A stretch of DNA of 64,000 nucleotides. Origin: Lutimonas saemankumensis. GTDB lineage: Bacteria > Bacteroidota > Bacteroidia > Flavobacteriales > Flavobacteriaceae. Shown piece after piece: positions 8,656-19,195 of this stretch. The notes below the pieces were generated by a model. It did no database searches. It saw nothing but the letters and a program-made list of their open reading frames with translations, and was not told where the DNA came from. The position numbers and the translations under genes were made by a program. How positions within the stretch are numbered: the stretch's first letter is position 1; the number at the start of each line of letters is the position of its first letter. The stretch covers positions 1 to 64,000 of the forward strand of contig NZ_JAIUZR010000005.1 of the NCBI RefSeq assembly GCF_020171465.1, written 5' to 3'.

Positions 8656-11600
8656 ATGAAAAGAGATTACTTTAATTTCAAATTTGGAAATTCAAAAAAC
8701 TTATCTCTGAAACGGATGTTTCTTGGTTTGTTATTCGTGCTTTCAGTTAATTTAGTATTTTCTCAAAGTACATTAACAATTGTAACTACTTCCGATTTAG
8801 GAGATCCACCTGGTCCTGTAAACTGGAACATGAGTATTAGTAATCCCATTAAATTAATGGATTGGACTGCTATAGGTGGTGGTGGTACGATTAACTTGAG
8901 CGTAAATAATACGTTGACTCCAAGTTTTAACTTTAGTCCAAACATTGGTAATGATCCGATCACTGTTCAAACCTCGGACACCCCGGGAAATTTTAATGGA
9001 ATAACCACTTTGACCGCAGATGACGGGGTTGGACTTCAAATAATTTCAATCGATGTCTCAGATCTAAATAAACTGGAAAGATTATATGTTGATGATAATT
9101 TGCTCACGACATTGGATTTGACCAATAATAAAGACTTGTTGGAACTTAATGTTAGCCGAAATGATTTAACTTCGATTGATTTAAGTGAAAATAAAGATTT
9201 GGTAGAACTTGAAATTGACGCTAACCTAAACTTGACATCTTTAGATATTTCACAAAATCCGAAGTTGGAAAAACTCTCTGCTCGATCCAATCCTCTAATT
9301 ACAAATCTTGATATCTCAAATAATACTGAATTAGTTGATGTTAGGCTTAATAATGTTCCATTGACCAGTGCATCAATTGATGCTATTCTGAATAATCTTG
9401 ATGCTTTTGGTAAAAGCAATGGTTTTTTGAACCTTCAAAATAGTTCGGGAGGAACAATTACAAAAAACGGTATTGCGGCCTATATTAGTTTGAGGTTAAA
9501 GAACTGGGATATAATTCCTCCTCAAGGCTTTGATTATGGAGATGCGCCAGATTCTTATGGGACCCTTTTGTCTTCCGGTGGAGCAATTCATGTTTTTGAT
9601 GCGTCAAAAGATAAAATTCGAATTGGAAATTCAAAGGATGCTGAAAGTGATGGTTTTCCAGGAGTTGGAGCTGATGGCGATGATAATGATAATCAAAATG
9701 ATGAGGATGGAGTTGATCCGTCTGAGTTTGATGGAATTTTGACATCATCCACATCTGTTGATGTGGATATTGTTATTACCAGTAGTTATGAAGACATGTC
9801 TTATCTACATGCTTGGATTGATTTTGATGGAAATGGAGTTTTTGACACTGATGAATATACTAGTTTAGAAATTGCTGCAAATTCAGGGCAGAATACATAT
9901 ACATTAAATTGGGATTTGACCAGTTTGGGAACAGACATTAATGAGGGAGCTACCTATGCAAGATTTAGATATACAACAGACAATGATTTAACTTCTTCTG
10001 ATTCAGGGGGTTATGCTTCTGCAGGGGAGGTTGAGGATTATTCTTTGGTTATCGGTGCAGATACTGATAAAGATGGTGTTCCTGACTCTGCTGATCTTGA
10101 TGCAGATAACGATGGTATTCTCAATGTTGATGAGGTTGGAGATACAAATGGGAATGGTATCGATGACATGCTGGAACTGGATTCTGACGGAGATGGTTGT
10201 TTTGATGTGACTGAAGCAGGATTTACGGATGGTGATGATGATGGGATATTAGGCACATCACCTGTAGTTGTTGATTCTGACGGTTTGATAACGGATGATG
10301 CTTTAGGTCCGATCGGGGATGGTTTTACAGAACCTAACGATTTGGATAATAACACAGTTTATGATTTCCAGGAAGCGGGATCAGCAGCGAGTATTACAAC
10401 AGAGCCAACGGATCAGGATTTGATCATTGGAGTTACCACATTTAGTGTTGTAGCAGTAGCTGACACCTACCAATGGCAGGAAGACAGGCAAGACGGAAAT
10501 GGTTTTGTAGATGTGGTTGACGGTGGTGATTATGCCGGTGCAACAACAGCTGACCTTCAGGTAACCAACAGTGATGTAAGTAAACTTTTATACAGGTATC
10601 AGGTAATTGTAAACAATATTGCCTTTGCCTGTGATCCAACAACCACTTCTGTTGATGTAGGTTATATTACTCCAGATGATTTTGATGGAGATGGTGTGTT
10701 TGACATTGTTGATTTGGATGATGACAATGACGGTATAACGGATGCAGATGAAGATAATGGTGTAGTTGACAGAGATACGGATACGGACGGATTCCCGGAC
10801 AGGATTGATTTGGATGCAGATGGAGATGGATGTTTTGATGTTGATGAGAATTTATACGACAATAATGGTATCAACCAGGTTGGGACACAGATTCCTGCGG
10901 CAGTTGATATTGATGGAATAGTTACCAGTTTAGGGCCTAACGGAGGTTACGGTGTACCTGTTGATGCGGACGGGAACGGAACACCTGATTTCCAGGAAGC
11001 GGGATCAGCAGCGAGTATTACAACAGAGCCAACGGATCAGGATTTGATCATTGGAGTTACTACATTTAGTGTTGTAGCAGTAGCTGACACCTACCAATGG
11101 CAGGAAGACAGGCAAGACGGAAATGGTTTTGTAGATGTGGTTGACGGTGGTGATTATGCCGGTGCAACAACAGCTGACCTTCAGGTAACCAACAGTGATG
11201 TAAGTAAACTTTTATACAGGTATCAGGTAATTGTAAACAATATTGCCTTTGCCTGTGATCCAACAACCACTTCTGTTGATGTAGGTTATATTACTCCAGA
11301 TGATTTTGATGGTGATGGTGTGTTTGACATTGTTGATTTGGATGATGACAATGACGGTGTAACGGATGCAGATGAAGATAATGGTGTAGTTGACAGAGAT
11401 ACGGATACGGACGGATTCCCGGACAGGATTGATTTGGATGCAGATGGAGATGGATGTTTTGATGTTGATGAGAATTTATACGACAATAATGGTATCAACC
11501 AGGTTGGGACACAGGTTCCTGCGGCAGTTGATATTGATGGAATAGTTACCAGTTTAGGGCCTAACGGAGGTTACGGTGTACCTGTTGATGCGGACGGGAA

Positions 11601-14600
11601 CGGAACACCTGATTTCCAGGAAGCGGGATCAGCAGCGAGTATTACAACAGAGCCAACGGATCAGGATTTGATCATTGGAGTTACCACATTTAGTGTTGTA
11701 GCAGTAGCTGACACCTACCAATGGCAGGAAGACAGGCAAGACGGAAATGGTTTTGTAGATGTGGTTGACGGTGGTGATTATGCCGGTGCAACAACAGCCA
11801 GCCTTCAAATTACAAATGCGGACTTCTCTAAAGTAAGATATGAGTATCAGGTAGTCGTTTCCAACAGTGCATTTGCCTGTGATCCAACCACGACTTCGGT
11901 TGTGGTAACTTTTATCAATCCTGATGATTTTGATAAGGATGGCGTATTTGATTTAGTTGATGAGGATGATGACAATGACGGTATAACGGATGCAGATGAA
12001 GATAATGGTATAGTTGACCGAGATACTGACAATGATGGATTCCCGGACAGGATTGATTTGGATGCAGATGGTGACGGATGTTCTGATGTTGATGAAAATC
12101 TTTATGATAACAATGGTATCAATGAAGTGGGTATTCAGAACCCGCCGGAGGTAGACCCTGTAACGGGTATAGTTACCAGTTTGGGTCCTAACGGAGGTTA
12201 TGGAACTCCGGTTGATGCGGATGGTAATGGCACTCCTGATTTCCAGGAAGCGGGAGCTGCTGCAACGATTACGACACAACCTACGGATCAGGCACTGATC
12301 ATCGGGGTTACAACCTTTAGTGTTGTGGCAACGGCAGATACTTATCAATGGGAAGAAAGCCAGGATAACGGAGCCAATTGGACTCCGCTGACTGATGGTG
12401 GAGATTATGCCGGTGTAACAACGGCTGATCTTCAGGTAACAAATTCAGATGTAAGTAAGTTAACCTACAGGTATCGGGTGGTTGTGAGCAATGTTGCTTA
12501 TGCCTGTGATGCAGGTACCGTTTCGACGGAGGCAAGGTACATCGTACCAAGTGATTTTGATAATGATGGTGTTTTTGATATCGTAGATGTTGATGATGAT
12601 AATGATGGAATCTTAGATACCGAAGAAGCGGGTAATACAGATCCATTAACAAATCCGGATGCTCTGAATCTTGATGCTGACGGAGACGGATGTTTTGATG
12701 TAACAGAAGCTGGATTTACAGATAATGGAATGGGAATGCTTGGAACCGTAAATCCACCGGATGTTGATGCAACAGGACGAGTTACAAGTGCCACAGACGG
12801 ATATACAACACCTAATGATTTAGATAACAATGGAATTCCTGATTTCCAGGAAGCCGGAAGCGCGGCTGCAATTACAACGCAACCAGCAGATCAAAACTTT
12901 ATTCCGGGCGGGTCGGTTACATTTGATGTCACTGCCTCGGCAGACACCTATCAGTGGGAAGAAAGCACCGATGGAACGACTTGGAATGATGTGGTTGACG
13001 GCGGTGATTACTCAGGAGCTACAACGGCGAGTCTCACAATTTCAAATGTTGGAGTAGGAATGTTAGGTTATTCATACAGAGTGAGAGTTAACAATATTGC
13101 TTTTGCCTGTGATCCTGTAACAACTTCGGACTCGGCATTGATCGTTAGCCTTCCTGATAATGATAATGACCTGGTACCGGATATAGTTGATGTCGATGAT
13201 GACAATGATGGTATTCTTGATACAGTTGAGGATAACGGCGTAGTTGACAGGGATACAGATGGTAATGGCATTCCTGACAGATTCGAACTGGATTCTGATG
13301 GAGACGGATGTTACGATGTTACGGAAGCTGGTTTTACAGACAATGGAATGGGTATGCTTGGAACAGTAATTCCTCCGGAAGTGGATGTAAATGGTCAGGT
13401 AACGAGTGCAACAGATGGTTACACAACGCCAAATGATCTTGATAATAACGGAACACCAGACTTCCAGGAGGCTGGAGATGTAGCAAACATCACCCAGGAT
13501 CCTTCAGATCAGGACTTTATACTTAGCGGAAGTGCAACGTTTACTGCTGCTTCAGATGGGGATACCTATCAGTGGGAAATTAGTATCGATGGTGCTGGTT
13601 TTGTACCGTTAAGTGATGATTCCAAATATAGTGGTACCAACACGGCAACTTTAACCGTTTCTAATCTTGTAATCCCGGATTATTTTGATGAATACAGAGT
13701 GGTGGTTACAAATATTGCCTTTGCCTGTGACCCTGGAGATACTTCAGAATCAGCAAGCTATAACATACTATTGGATTCTGATAATGATGGTGTGTTTGAT
13801 ATTGTAGATGTGGATGATGACAATGATGGAATTTTTGATTCTGTAGAAGGACAGGTTACAGATTCTAACCTGGATGGCATACCGGATAGAATCAGTATTG
13901 ATGCGGATGGTGACGGTTGTGCCGATGCCATAGAGGCAGGATTCACTGATCCGGATGGAGATGGTAGATTAGGAACATCCCCTGTGACCGTGGATGCAGA
14001 CGGAAAGGTTATTGCAGATGCCAATGGACCTGTTAATGACCCTGATGACGCATACGATACCCCGAATGATCTCGATGACAATGGTGTATTTGATTTCCAG
14101 GAAGCTGGAGAACCATCCTCTATTGAAAATCAGCCTGAAGAGATCGAGATTGCTCTTGGTGATGATGCTGTTTTCGAAGTTTCTGCGGTTGCGACTTTCT
14201 ATCAGTGGCAGCAAAGTATGGACGGTGGTACTACTTGGGTTGATCTTGCCAATGACTCCAAATACAACGGTGTTGATACGGACCGATTAAGAATTAATGA
14301 GGCAAGAGGAAGGCTGGAAGGAAGCAGGTACAGAGTTGTATTAACTTCTCCTGATTTCGCATGTGACCCGAATGATGAATTGATCTCTGACGGAGTAAGA
14401 CTGGTATTCAATACAAGTCTGATTCCTAGCGGATTCTCACCGAATGGTGACGGGGAAAATGATTTATTCAGTATACCTGGACTTATTGAAACTCCTGACT
14501 TTAGCATGGAAGTATTTGACAGATGGGGTAACAGTGTATACAAATACATGAATAATGGAAGTTTAAATCCTGATTGGTGGGACGGAAGATCCACAGGTAA

Positions 14601-14712
14601 CATGACCTTAAGTAAAGGACAACTGGTACCAGCAGGAACATATTTCTATTTGATCAAATATAACGACGGTAACAAATCTCCTGACAAGGGATGGGTTTAT
14701 GTCAATTATTAA
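8656..14712 (+). CDS. Giant T9SS type-B surface protein with LRR, GEVED and Ig/TSP3 repeats (module B)
   Basis: 2018 residues from the ATG at 8656. An in-frame ATG at 8629 lies inside a hairpin and would add a poor N-terminus. Order: signal peptide ending LVFSQ; short leucine-rich repeats (about 9040-9440; [12 protein letters not shown]); a GEVED domain (about 9530-10045; [10 protein letters not shown] to GEVEDYSL); then seven alternating units, each with FQEAG, an Ig-like fold (TYQW, YRVVV, FACDP) and acidic TSP3 calcium-binding motifs (DDDNDGI). The C-terminus (about 14420-14712) is the type-B sorting domain with [15 protein letters not shown] and [16 protein letters not shown] anchors lie at 10363, 10987, 11611, 12238, 12841, 13459 and 14092. 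It is predicted to be a secreted, calcium-binding surface adhesin. Its PorP and OmpA partners follow. Confidence 0.92.
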   Translation: MKRDYFNFKFGNSKNLSLKRMFLGLLFVLSVNLVFSQSTLTIVTTSDLGDPPGPVNWNMSISNPIKLMDWTAIGGGGTINLSVNNTLTPSFNFSPNIGNDPITVQTSDTPGNFNGITTLTADDGVGLQIISIDVSDLNKLERLYVDDNLLTTLDLTNNKDLLELNVSRNDLTSIDLSENKDLVELEIDANLNLTSLDISQNPKLEKLSARSNPLITNLDISNNTELVDVRLNNVPLTSASIDAILNNLDAFGKSNGFLNLQNSSGGTITKNGIAAYISLRLKNWDIIPPQGFDYGDAPDSYGTLLSSGGAIHVFDASKDKIRIGNSKDAESDGFPGVGADGDDNDNQNDEDGVDPSEFDGILTSSTSVDVDIVITSSYEDMSYLHAWIDFDGNGVFDTDEYTSLEIAANSGQNTYTLNWDLTSLGTDINEGATYARFRYTTDNDLTSSDSGGYASAGEVEDYSLVIGADTDKDGVPDSADLDADNDGILNVDEVGDTNGNGIDDMLELDSDGDGCFDVTEAGFTDGDDDGILGTSPVVVDSDGLITDDALGPIGDGFTEPNDLDNNTVYDFQEAGSAASITTEPTDQDLIIGVTTFSVVAVADTYQWQEDRQDGNGFVDVVDGGDYAGATTADLQVTNSDVSKLLYRYQVIVNNIAFACDPTTTSVDVGYITPDDFDGDGVFDIVDLDDDNDGITDADEDNGVVDRDTDTDGFPDRIDLDADGDGCFDVDENLYDNNGINQVGTQIPAAVDIDGIVTSLGPNGGYGVPVDADGNGTPDFQEAGSAASITTEPTDQDLIIGVTTFSVVAVADTYQWQEDRQDGNGFVDVVDGGDYAGATTADLQVTNSDVSKLLYRYQVIVNNIAFACDPTTTSVDVGYITPDDFDGDGVFDIVDLDDDNDGVTDADEDNGVVDRDTDTDGFPDRIDLDADGDGCFDVDENLYDNNGINQVGTQVPAAVDIDGIVTSLGPNGGYGVPVDADGNGTPDFQEAGSAASITTEPTDQDLIIGVTTFSVVAVADTYQWQEDRQDGNGFVDVVDGGDYAGATTASLQITNADFSKVRYEYQVVVSNSAFACDPTTTSVVVTFINPDDFDKDGVFDLVDEDDDNDGITDADEDNGIVDRDTDNDGFPDRIDLDADGDGCSDVDENLYDNNGINEVGIQNPPEVDPVTGIVTSLGPNGGYGTPVDADGNGTPDFQEAGAAATITTQPTDQALIIGVTTFSVVATADTYQWEESQDNGANWTPLTDGGDYAGVTTADLQVTNSDVSKLTYRYRVVVSNVAYACDAGTVSTEARYIVPSDFDNDGVFDIVDVDDDNDGILDTEEAGNTDPLTNPDALNLDADGDGCFDVTEAGFTDNGMGMLGTVNPPDVDATGRVTSATDGYTTPNDLDNNGIPDFQEAGSAAAITTQPADQNFIPGGSVTFDVTASADTYQWEESTDGTTWNDVVDGGDYSGATTASLTISNVGVGMLGYSYRVRVNNIAFACDPVTTSDSALIVSLPDNDNDLVPDIVDVDDDNDGILDTVEDNGVVDRDTDGNGIPDRFELDSDGDGCYDVTEAGFTDNGMGMLGTVIPPEVDVNGQVTSATDGYTTPNDLDNNGTPDFQEAGDVANITQDPSDQDFILSGSATFTAASDGDTYQWEISIDGAGFVPLSDDSKYSGTNTATLTVSNLVIPDYFDEYRVVVTNIAFACDPGDTSESASYNILLDSDNDGVFDIVDVDDDNDGIFDSVEGQVTDSNLDGIPDRISIDADGDGCADAIEAGFTDPDGDGRLGTSPVTVDADGKVIADANGPVNDPDDAYDTPNDLDDNGVFDFQEAGEPSSIENQPEEIEIALGDDAVFEVSAVATFYQWQQSMDGGTTWVDLANDSKYNGVDTDRLRINEARGRLEGSRYRVVLTSPDFACDPNDELISDGVRLVFNTSLIPSGFSPNGDGENDLFSIPGLIETPDFSMEVFDRWGNSVYKYMNNGSLNPDWWDGRSTGNMTLSKGQLVPAGTYFYLIKYNDGNKSPDKGWVYVNY
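10363..11800 (+). repeat. 624-bp tandem coding repeats, nearly identical (two full units and a partial third)
   Basis: Units begin GATTTCCAGG at 10363, 10987 and 11611 with a period of exactly 624 bp (208 codons). I see about four base differences between units 1 and 2, and the third stays near-identical to about 11800. Later units (12238, 12841, 13459, 14092) keep the domain plan but have diverged and differ in length. This indicates recent expansion or gene conversion of the central units. Confidence 0.92.
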
Positions 14713-14722
14713 GAAAACATCC

Positions 14723-14767
14723 AAGGCAGCATAGTTTATTCAATATGCTGCCTTTATATAAAAAAAG
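14723..14767 (+). terminator. Hairpin after module B adhesin
   Basis: Perfect 11-bp stem AAGGCAGCATA / TATGCTGCCTT (14723-14733 and 14744-14754), followed by TATATAAAAAAA. It occupies the same position as the hairpin after the module A adhesin, between the adhesin and porP, and may set the large drop in transcript level between them. Confidence 0.55.
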
Positions 14768-14853
14768 GGAGTACAAGGTTTGCTGAAACAAATTTTCCTG
14801 ACCCTGTACTATTTAAATGACAATGCAATTGTCAAATGAATAAAATTTAACAA

Positions 14854-15783
14854 ATGAAAAAAATAACAATTTTCTTAATTTTTGGTTTTTTATTATTCTT
14901 TAACGAGACCAAAGCCCAACAAGATCCCCAGTACACACAATATATGTACAACATGAACGTTGTAAATCCAGCGTACGCTGGTTCTAGAGGGACCTTAAGT
15001 TTAGGTTTGTTGGGGCGAAGCCAGTGGACAAGTGTGGATGGAGCACCAAAATCATTGACTTTTGATGTTCATGCGCCGTTAGGAAAAAAGGTTGGGGTAG
15101 GACTCTCTGTCATTGCGGATGAGATCGGCCCGGCTAAGGAGCAGAATATTTATGCCGACTTTTCTTACACGCTAACCACATCAGATGAAGGAAGATTGGC
15201 CTTTGGATTAAAAGGAGGTGTGACTTTGTTAAATGTTAATCTGTTGGACGTTGTGTTACCACAGACTTCAAGTGCCGGAGATCCGGTTTTTGATGAAAAT
15301 ATTAACGATGCATTTCCAAATTTCGGAGCAGGAGTTTATTATTATACAAATAAATGGTATGCAGGATTCTCGGTTCCGAATATTTTGAAATCAGAACATT
15401 TAGATAAAGACAATATCAACACCAAGGCCTCAGAAGAAGTTCATTATTTTTTAACTGGTGGATATGTTTTCGATCTGTCAAGTACATTGAAGTTTAAGCC
15501 TTCTGTCATGTTTAAGGGGGTAAGTGGCGCTCCGCTTTCAGTGGATATCAATGCAAACTTTCTGATGTATGACAGATTTGAATTGGGAGCGAGTTACAGA
15601 ATTGATGATGCCGTAAGCGTTTTGTTTAATTTCGGAGTTACCCCTGACTTTAGAATTGGATATGCTTACGATTACACAATTTCAGAATTCTCTAATTCAA
15701 ATACCGGTGGATCACATGAGATCATATTATTATATGACATCGACTTCTCTAAGAAGAATTTGAAGTCACCTAGATTCTTCTAG
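14854..15783 (+). CDS. PorP/SprF family type IX secretion-associated outer-membrane protein (module B)
   Basis: 309 residues, same length as the module A paralogue and alignable without gaps. The signal peptide ends TKAQQ, followed by DPQYTQYMYNMNVVNPAYAG, and the protein ends in the same KSPRFF. It is predicted to be an outer-membrane barrel needed for secretion or attachment of the neighbouring type-B adhesin. The 140-nt upstream gap holds the adhesin hairpin and a short perfect palindrome, TGACAAT-GCA-ATTGTCA (14818-14834). Divergence from the module A copy is concentrated at synonymous positions and in the signal peptide. Confidence 0.93.
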   Translation: MKKITIFLIFGFLLFFNETKAQQDPQYTQYMYNMNVVNPAYAGSRGTLSLGLLGRSQWTSVDGAPKSLTFDVHAPLGKKVGVGLSVIADEIGPAKEQNIYADFSYTLTTSDEGRLAFGLKGGVTLLNVNLLDVVLPQTSSAGDPVFDENINDAFPNFGAGVYYYTNKWYAGFSVPNILKSEHLDKDNINTKASEEVHYFLTGGYVFDLSSTLKFKPSVMFKGVSGAPLSVDINANFLMYDRFELGASYRIDDAVSVLFNFGVTPDFRIGYAYDYTISEFSNSNTGGSHEIILLYDIDFSKKNLKSPRFF

Positions 15784-15816
15784 GAAAATATAAAAAAACA
15801 TAAAAAAGGGGAATTT

Positions 15817-17466
15817 ATGAAAAAGTACATCTTGGTATTGCTCCTGTTTTCGATGGGAGTTCTCTACGCTCAAACTGAAGGAGCAGGGAAATATGCAATC
15901 AATCGACTCACCGTAAATACAAAGAATTCTGATTTTGGAGCGGCTTTTTTTGGAGAAGACAAATTGGTTTTTGCTTCACCGAAGAAAGGAATAACCCTGG
16001 TTAACGATGTTTGGGAAGACAATAACCAAAGGTTTCTTGAATTGTATGTGGGAAATATTCTCCCAAATGGGGACCTTGAAAAGGTTTCCCTTGTGCCTGG
16101 AGAGGTTAATACACGATATCATGAGGCCGATGTTGTCTTTACGAGAGATCGAAAAACAGTTTACTTTACCCGAAATAATTTTTACAACAAGAAACTTGCA
16201 CGAGATGAAAAGCAAATGGCAAATCTGGCCATGTTCAAGGCAACTGTAAATGAGAAAGGAGAATGGGTTAATATCATCCCTATGCCTTTTAATAACGTAG
16301 AATATTCTGTTGGACACCCGGCTTTGAGTCAGGATGAGAAAACACTCTACTTTATTTCGGATATGCCTGGCAGTTATGGTCAAACAGATATTTTTAAGGT
16401 ATCCATTAACCAAAGTGGTTTTGGAAATCCTGAGAACTTAGGGTGGAAGATCAATTCTCCGGCAAAGGAATTTTCGCCATTTGTTGACGGTGAGGTCTTG
16501 TATTTTTCATCTGATAAGGATGGGGGAATGGGTGGTTTCGACGTATATGCAACAAGACTTGTTGATTACACACCGGAGCCCATTTTGTTAAACGAGCCAA
16601 TAAATTCAACTGCCGATGATTTAACATTTATCATCAATTCAAAGACTAGGAAAGGTTATTTTTCCTCAAACAGAAGCGGTGGCGATGGAGATGATGATAT
16701 CTATTCGTTTATAGAAGAAGAAGCACCTGTATTCAGATGTAGCCAGTTGATTACCGGAGAAGTCAGAGATCAGAATACAACCGAAATTATAAGAGGAGCG
16801 GTAGTTGCTATTAAGGATAAGGACGGGAATTTGATAAAAGAAGTAGTTGTGGATGAGGAAGGTGTCTTTGAATTGCCTGCCTTTTGTGAAACCGACTATA
16901 AACTTGAGGGTAGTAAGGAAGGTTATACGACCCAGCGAAAAACGTTTACTACATCTTCTGAGGCGGATAAAAAAGTCAAATTGCTGATTTTGCTAGGTAC
17001 AGGAGAGATTGTTGAACAGGTTGAGCCTGTTGTAGCTGTGGTTGAGGACAAGCCGGAAGGTATGCCTGAGGAGTTACCTGAAGAGATTGTTAAGGTAAGA
17101 CCTAGTACCTATGTTGTCAATATTGAACCGATTTATTTTGAACTGAATTCTTCTTATCTGAATAAAGAAGCGAAGCGTGAATTGGATAAGGTAGTTGATC
17201 TGATGAACAAATATCCGGAAATGATAATTGAATCAGGTTCTCATACGGATTCAAGGGGTATTACCGGATACAATATATGGCTGTCTACGAGAAGAGCAGC
17301 TTCTACAGTGAACTATATCCTTGAAAGAGGAATCGATCCAAGCCGTATTACGGGTAAGGGCTATGGGGAAACGCAACTGATCAATGGGTGCGCGGACGGA
17401 GTCGACTGTACTGAGGCACAACATGCCATGAACAGGCGTACGGAATTCGTTATCATAAAAATGTAG
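15817..17466 (+). CDS. OmpA family protein with PD40-like propeller (module B, first copy)
   Basis: 549 residues. Signal peptide ends VLYAQTE; PD40-like blades (LYFISDMPGSYGQTDIF, YFSSNRSGGDGDDDIY); a carboxypeptidase-regulatory-like domain (about 305-390); a Pro/Glu/Val-rich linker (about 400-430; VEQVEPVVAVVEDKPEG) absent from the other two paralogues; then an OmpA domain (about 440-549) with GSHTDSRG and the C-terminal NRRTEF motif. Predicted peptidoglycan-anchored periplasmic or outer-membrane component acting with the preceding PorP protein. It starts 33 nt after the PorP stop, so the two are probably co-transcribed. Confidence 0.9.
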   Translation: MKKYILVLLLFSMGVLYAQTEGAGKYAINRLTVNTKNSDFGAAFFGEDKLVFASPKKGITLVNDVWEDNNQRFLELYVGNILPNGDLEKVSLVPGEVNTRYHEADVVFTRDRKTVYFTRNNFYNKKLARDEKQMANLAMFKATVNEKGEWVNIIPMPFNNVEYSVGHPALSQDEKTLYFISDMPGSYGQTDIFKVSINQSGFGNPENLGWKINSPAKEFSPFVDGEVLYFSSDKDGGMGGFDVYATRLVDYTPEPILLNEPINSTADDLTFIINSKTRKGYFSSNRSGGDGDDDIYSFIEEEAPVFRCSQLITGEVRDQNTTEIIRGAVVAIKDKDGNLIKEVVVDEEGVFELPAFCETDYKLEGSKEGYTTQRKTFTTSSEADKKVKLLILLGTGEIVEQVEPVVAVVEDKPEGMPEELPEEIVKVRPSTYVVNIEPIYFELNSSYLNKEAKRELDKVVDLMNKYPEMIIESGSHTDSRGITGYNIWLSTRRAASTVNYILERGIDPSRITGKGYGETQLINGCADGVDCTEAQHAMNRRTEFVIIKM

Positions 17467-17480
17467 CCAAATCAAATAAT

Positions 17481-17510
17481 AAAAGCCAGCGAATTTCGTT
17501 GGTTTTTTTA
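17481..17510 (+). terminator. Rho-independent terminator between the two module B OmpA genes
   Basis: CCAGCG / CGTTGG (one G-U pair) with flanking A/T pairing, followed by TTTTTTT. It separates the third OmpA gene from the module, though read-through is possible. Confidence 0.7.
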
Positions 17511-17523
17511 TAATGATCCTTAT

Positions 17524-19068
17524 ATGAAAAGATTTTGTGCAATAACAATTTTATTGCTGTCAATGAGTGTATTTCCGCAACTGACAGCAGCGGAGTATAA
17601 AGTAAAGAGTCTTGAAGCAAATTCTGAGAATGGAGATTTTGGAACGACTTTTTATGGAAAAGATAAAATTGTCTTTTCATCATCCAGAAAAAACGGTATT
17701 TCTAATAAAAGATGGGAAGGAAATGATCAGCCGTTTTTAGACCTCTACATAGGTAATGTAGAACCGGATGGTGAGATCACTCGTGTAAGGCCTTTTTCAA
17801 GTGCCGTAAACTCCAAGTATCACGATGCTATGGTGGCTTTTACCCCTGATTTGAAAGAGATCTATTTTACTTCAAATAATTATATGGGAGGAAAGGTAAG
17901 ATCGAGTAACTTGAAAATATTCCGGGCCAGCCTTACCTCATCTGGAGTGAGAAATAATATCATGACCTTACCGATCAATAATGATAAATTCAGTACGGGC
18001 CATCCCTTTGTCAGTAAAGATGGTAAGAAGCTCTATTATATAAGTGATATGCCGGGAGGTATGGGCGGAACCGATATATATGAAGTAACGATAAACAAAG
18101 GCCATTATGGGGCTCCGAGAAATCTTGGCCCCACAATCAATTCCAAGTACAAGGAATATACACCCTATGTTGATGGTGACATTCTTTATTTTTCCTCAAA
18201 CCGACCCGGAGGTGAAGGAGGATTTGATATCTACATGACAAAACTGGATGGTTCTATAGAAGAGCCTATAAATCTGGGAAAGCCCATGAACAGTAAAGGA
18301 GATGATATTTCCTTTATCATTGACAAGACCACCCAGAGAGGATATTTCTCATCGAACCGAAGAGGAGGTAAAGGGGATGACGATATTTATTCGTTTAAAG
18401 AGTTGACGGTTAATCCTATTTGTGATCAGGTAGTTCAGGGAAAAATCGTAGACGAGATTACCGGTCAACCCTTATCAAACGCTTTTGCAACTATTTACAA
18501 TAGTAAAGGGGAAAAATTAAGGAGAATTGAAACCTTAAAGAATGGCGAATTCTTTTTTAAGGTGGAATGTGATGCAACCTATAAAATCGAAGGTGATAAA
18601 TTTGGATATTTCCAGGCAGATTCTACTTTAGTGACCAACAGGCAGAATGCTTTTGAAAACAAGGTCATTTTAAAACTGGATGAGAAAGAGTTTTTGGAAG
18701 TCAATGGCAAAGAGGTTCTCAATGTTAGATCCATTGAATTTGAACTGAATGAAGCAAATATTCTTGAAAGTTCTTATGATGAGTTGTCTAAAGTTGCCCG
18801 ACTTATGGAGAAATTCCCTGAAATGATCATACAGTTTGGTTCTCACACGGATTCAAGAGGTGGTGATGGTTATAATATGTGGCTCTCTCAGAAAAGAGCT
18901 TCTTCAACTGTGAGTTATCTGATCGGAATAGGTGTGGATTCAAGAAGGATCACGGGAAAAGGATTTGGCGAAACAAAACTGGTCAACAAATGTTCTAACG
19001 GTGTAAAATGTACCGAGTTGGAACACAGGCAAAACAAACGGACAGAATTTGTGGTTATAAAAAAGTAG
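17524..19068 (+). CDS. OmpA family protein with PD40-like propeller (third copy)
   Basis: 514 residues. Signal peptide ending near FPQLTAA; PD40-like repeats (LYYISDMPGGMGGTDIY, YFSSNRRGGKGDDDIY); a carboxypeptidase-regulatory-like domain (about 300-385); and a C-terminal OmpA domain with GSHTDSRG and NKRTEF. It is the shortest of three paralogues and has no adjacent porP of its own, so it may be a duplicate serving module B or act independently. A terminator sits 14 nt upstream of its start, so separate or read-through expression is likely. Function is inferred from domain content. Confidence 0.88.
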   Translation: MKRFCAITILLLSMSVFPQLTAAEYKVKSLEANSENGDFGTTFYGKDKIVFSSSRKNGISNKRWEGNDQPFLDLYIGNVEPDGEITRVRPFSSAVNSKYHDAMVAFTPDLKEIYFTSNNYMGGKVRSSNLKIFRASLTSSGVRNNIMTLPINNDKFSTGHPFVSKDGKKLYYISDMPGGMGGTDIYEVTINKGHYGAPRNLGPTINSKYKEYTPYVDGDILYFSSNRPGGEGGFDIYMTKLDGSIEEPINLGKPMNSKGDDISFIIDKTTQRGYFSSNRRGGKGDDDIYSFKELTVNPICDQVVQGKIVDEITGQPLSNAFATIYNSKGEKLRRIETLKNGEFFFKVECDATYKIEGDKFGYFQADSTLVTNRQNAFENKVILKLDEKEFLEVNGKEVLNVRSIEFELNEANILESSYDELSKVARLMEKFPEMIIQFGSHTDSRGGDGYNMWLSQKRASSTVSYLIGIGVDSRRITGKGFGETKLVNKCSNGVKCTELEHRQNKRTEFVVIKK

Positions 19069-19096
19069 CCATCTGATAATCAGTAAAAAAATAATG

Positions 19097-19128
19097 AAAG
19101 CATCCTTTGAATTTGGATGCTTTTTTTA
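19097..19128 (+). terminator. Rho-independent terminator ending the surface-protein region
   Basis: AAAGCATCC / GGATGCTTT, 9 bp with a 9-nt loop, followed by a T7 run and ATG. Confidence 0.85.
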
Positions 19129-19132
19129 TGGG

Positions 19133-19168
19133 TTTGATCAAAAATTTTTAAGAAAATATGTACTTTTG
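19133..19168 (+). promoter_or_regulatory. ileS promoter
   Basis: The -7 element TACTTTTG (19161-19168) matches TAnnTTTG exactly. A TTTG at 19133-19136 could be the -33 element, though the 24-nt spacer is slightly long. The predicted start of transcription is about 20 nt before the ileS ATG. Confidence 0.65.
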
Positions 19169-19195
19169 CAAACTTAATAGAATTTGCAAGAAAAC

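Noticed and set aside
9036..14603. Many long minus-strand and alternate-frame ORFs across both adhesin genes
   Set aside because: They are shadows of the acidic GAT/GAC-rich repeat codons; their translations are low-complexity Ser/Pro/His/Ile strings, and some repeat exactly with the 624-bp period.
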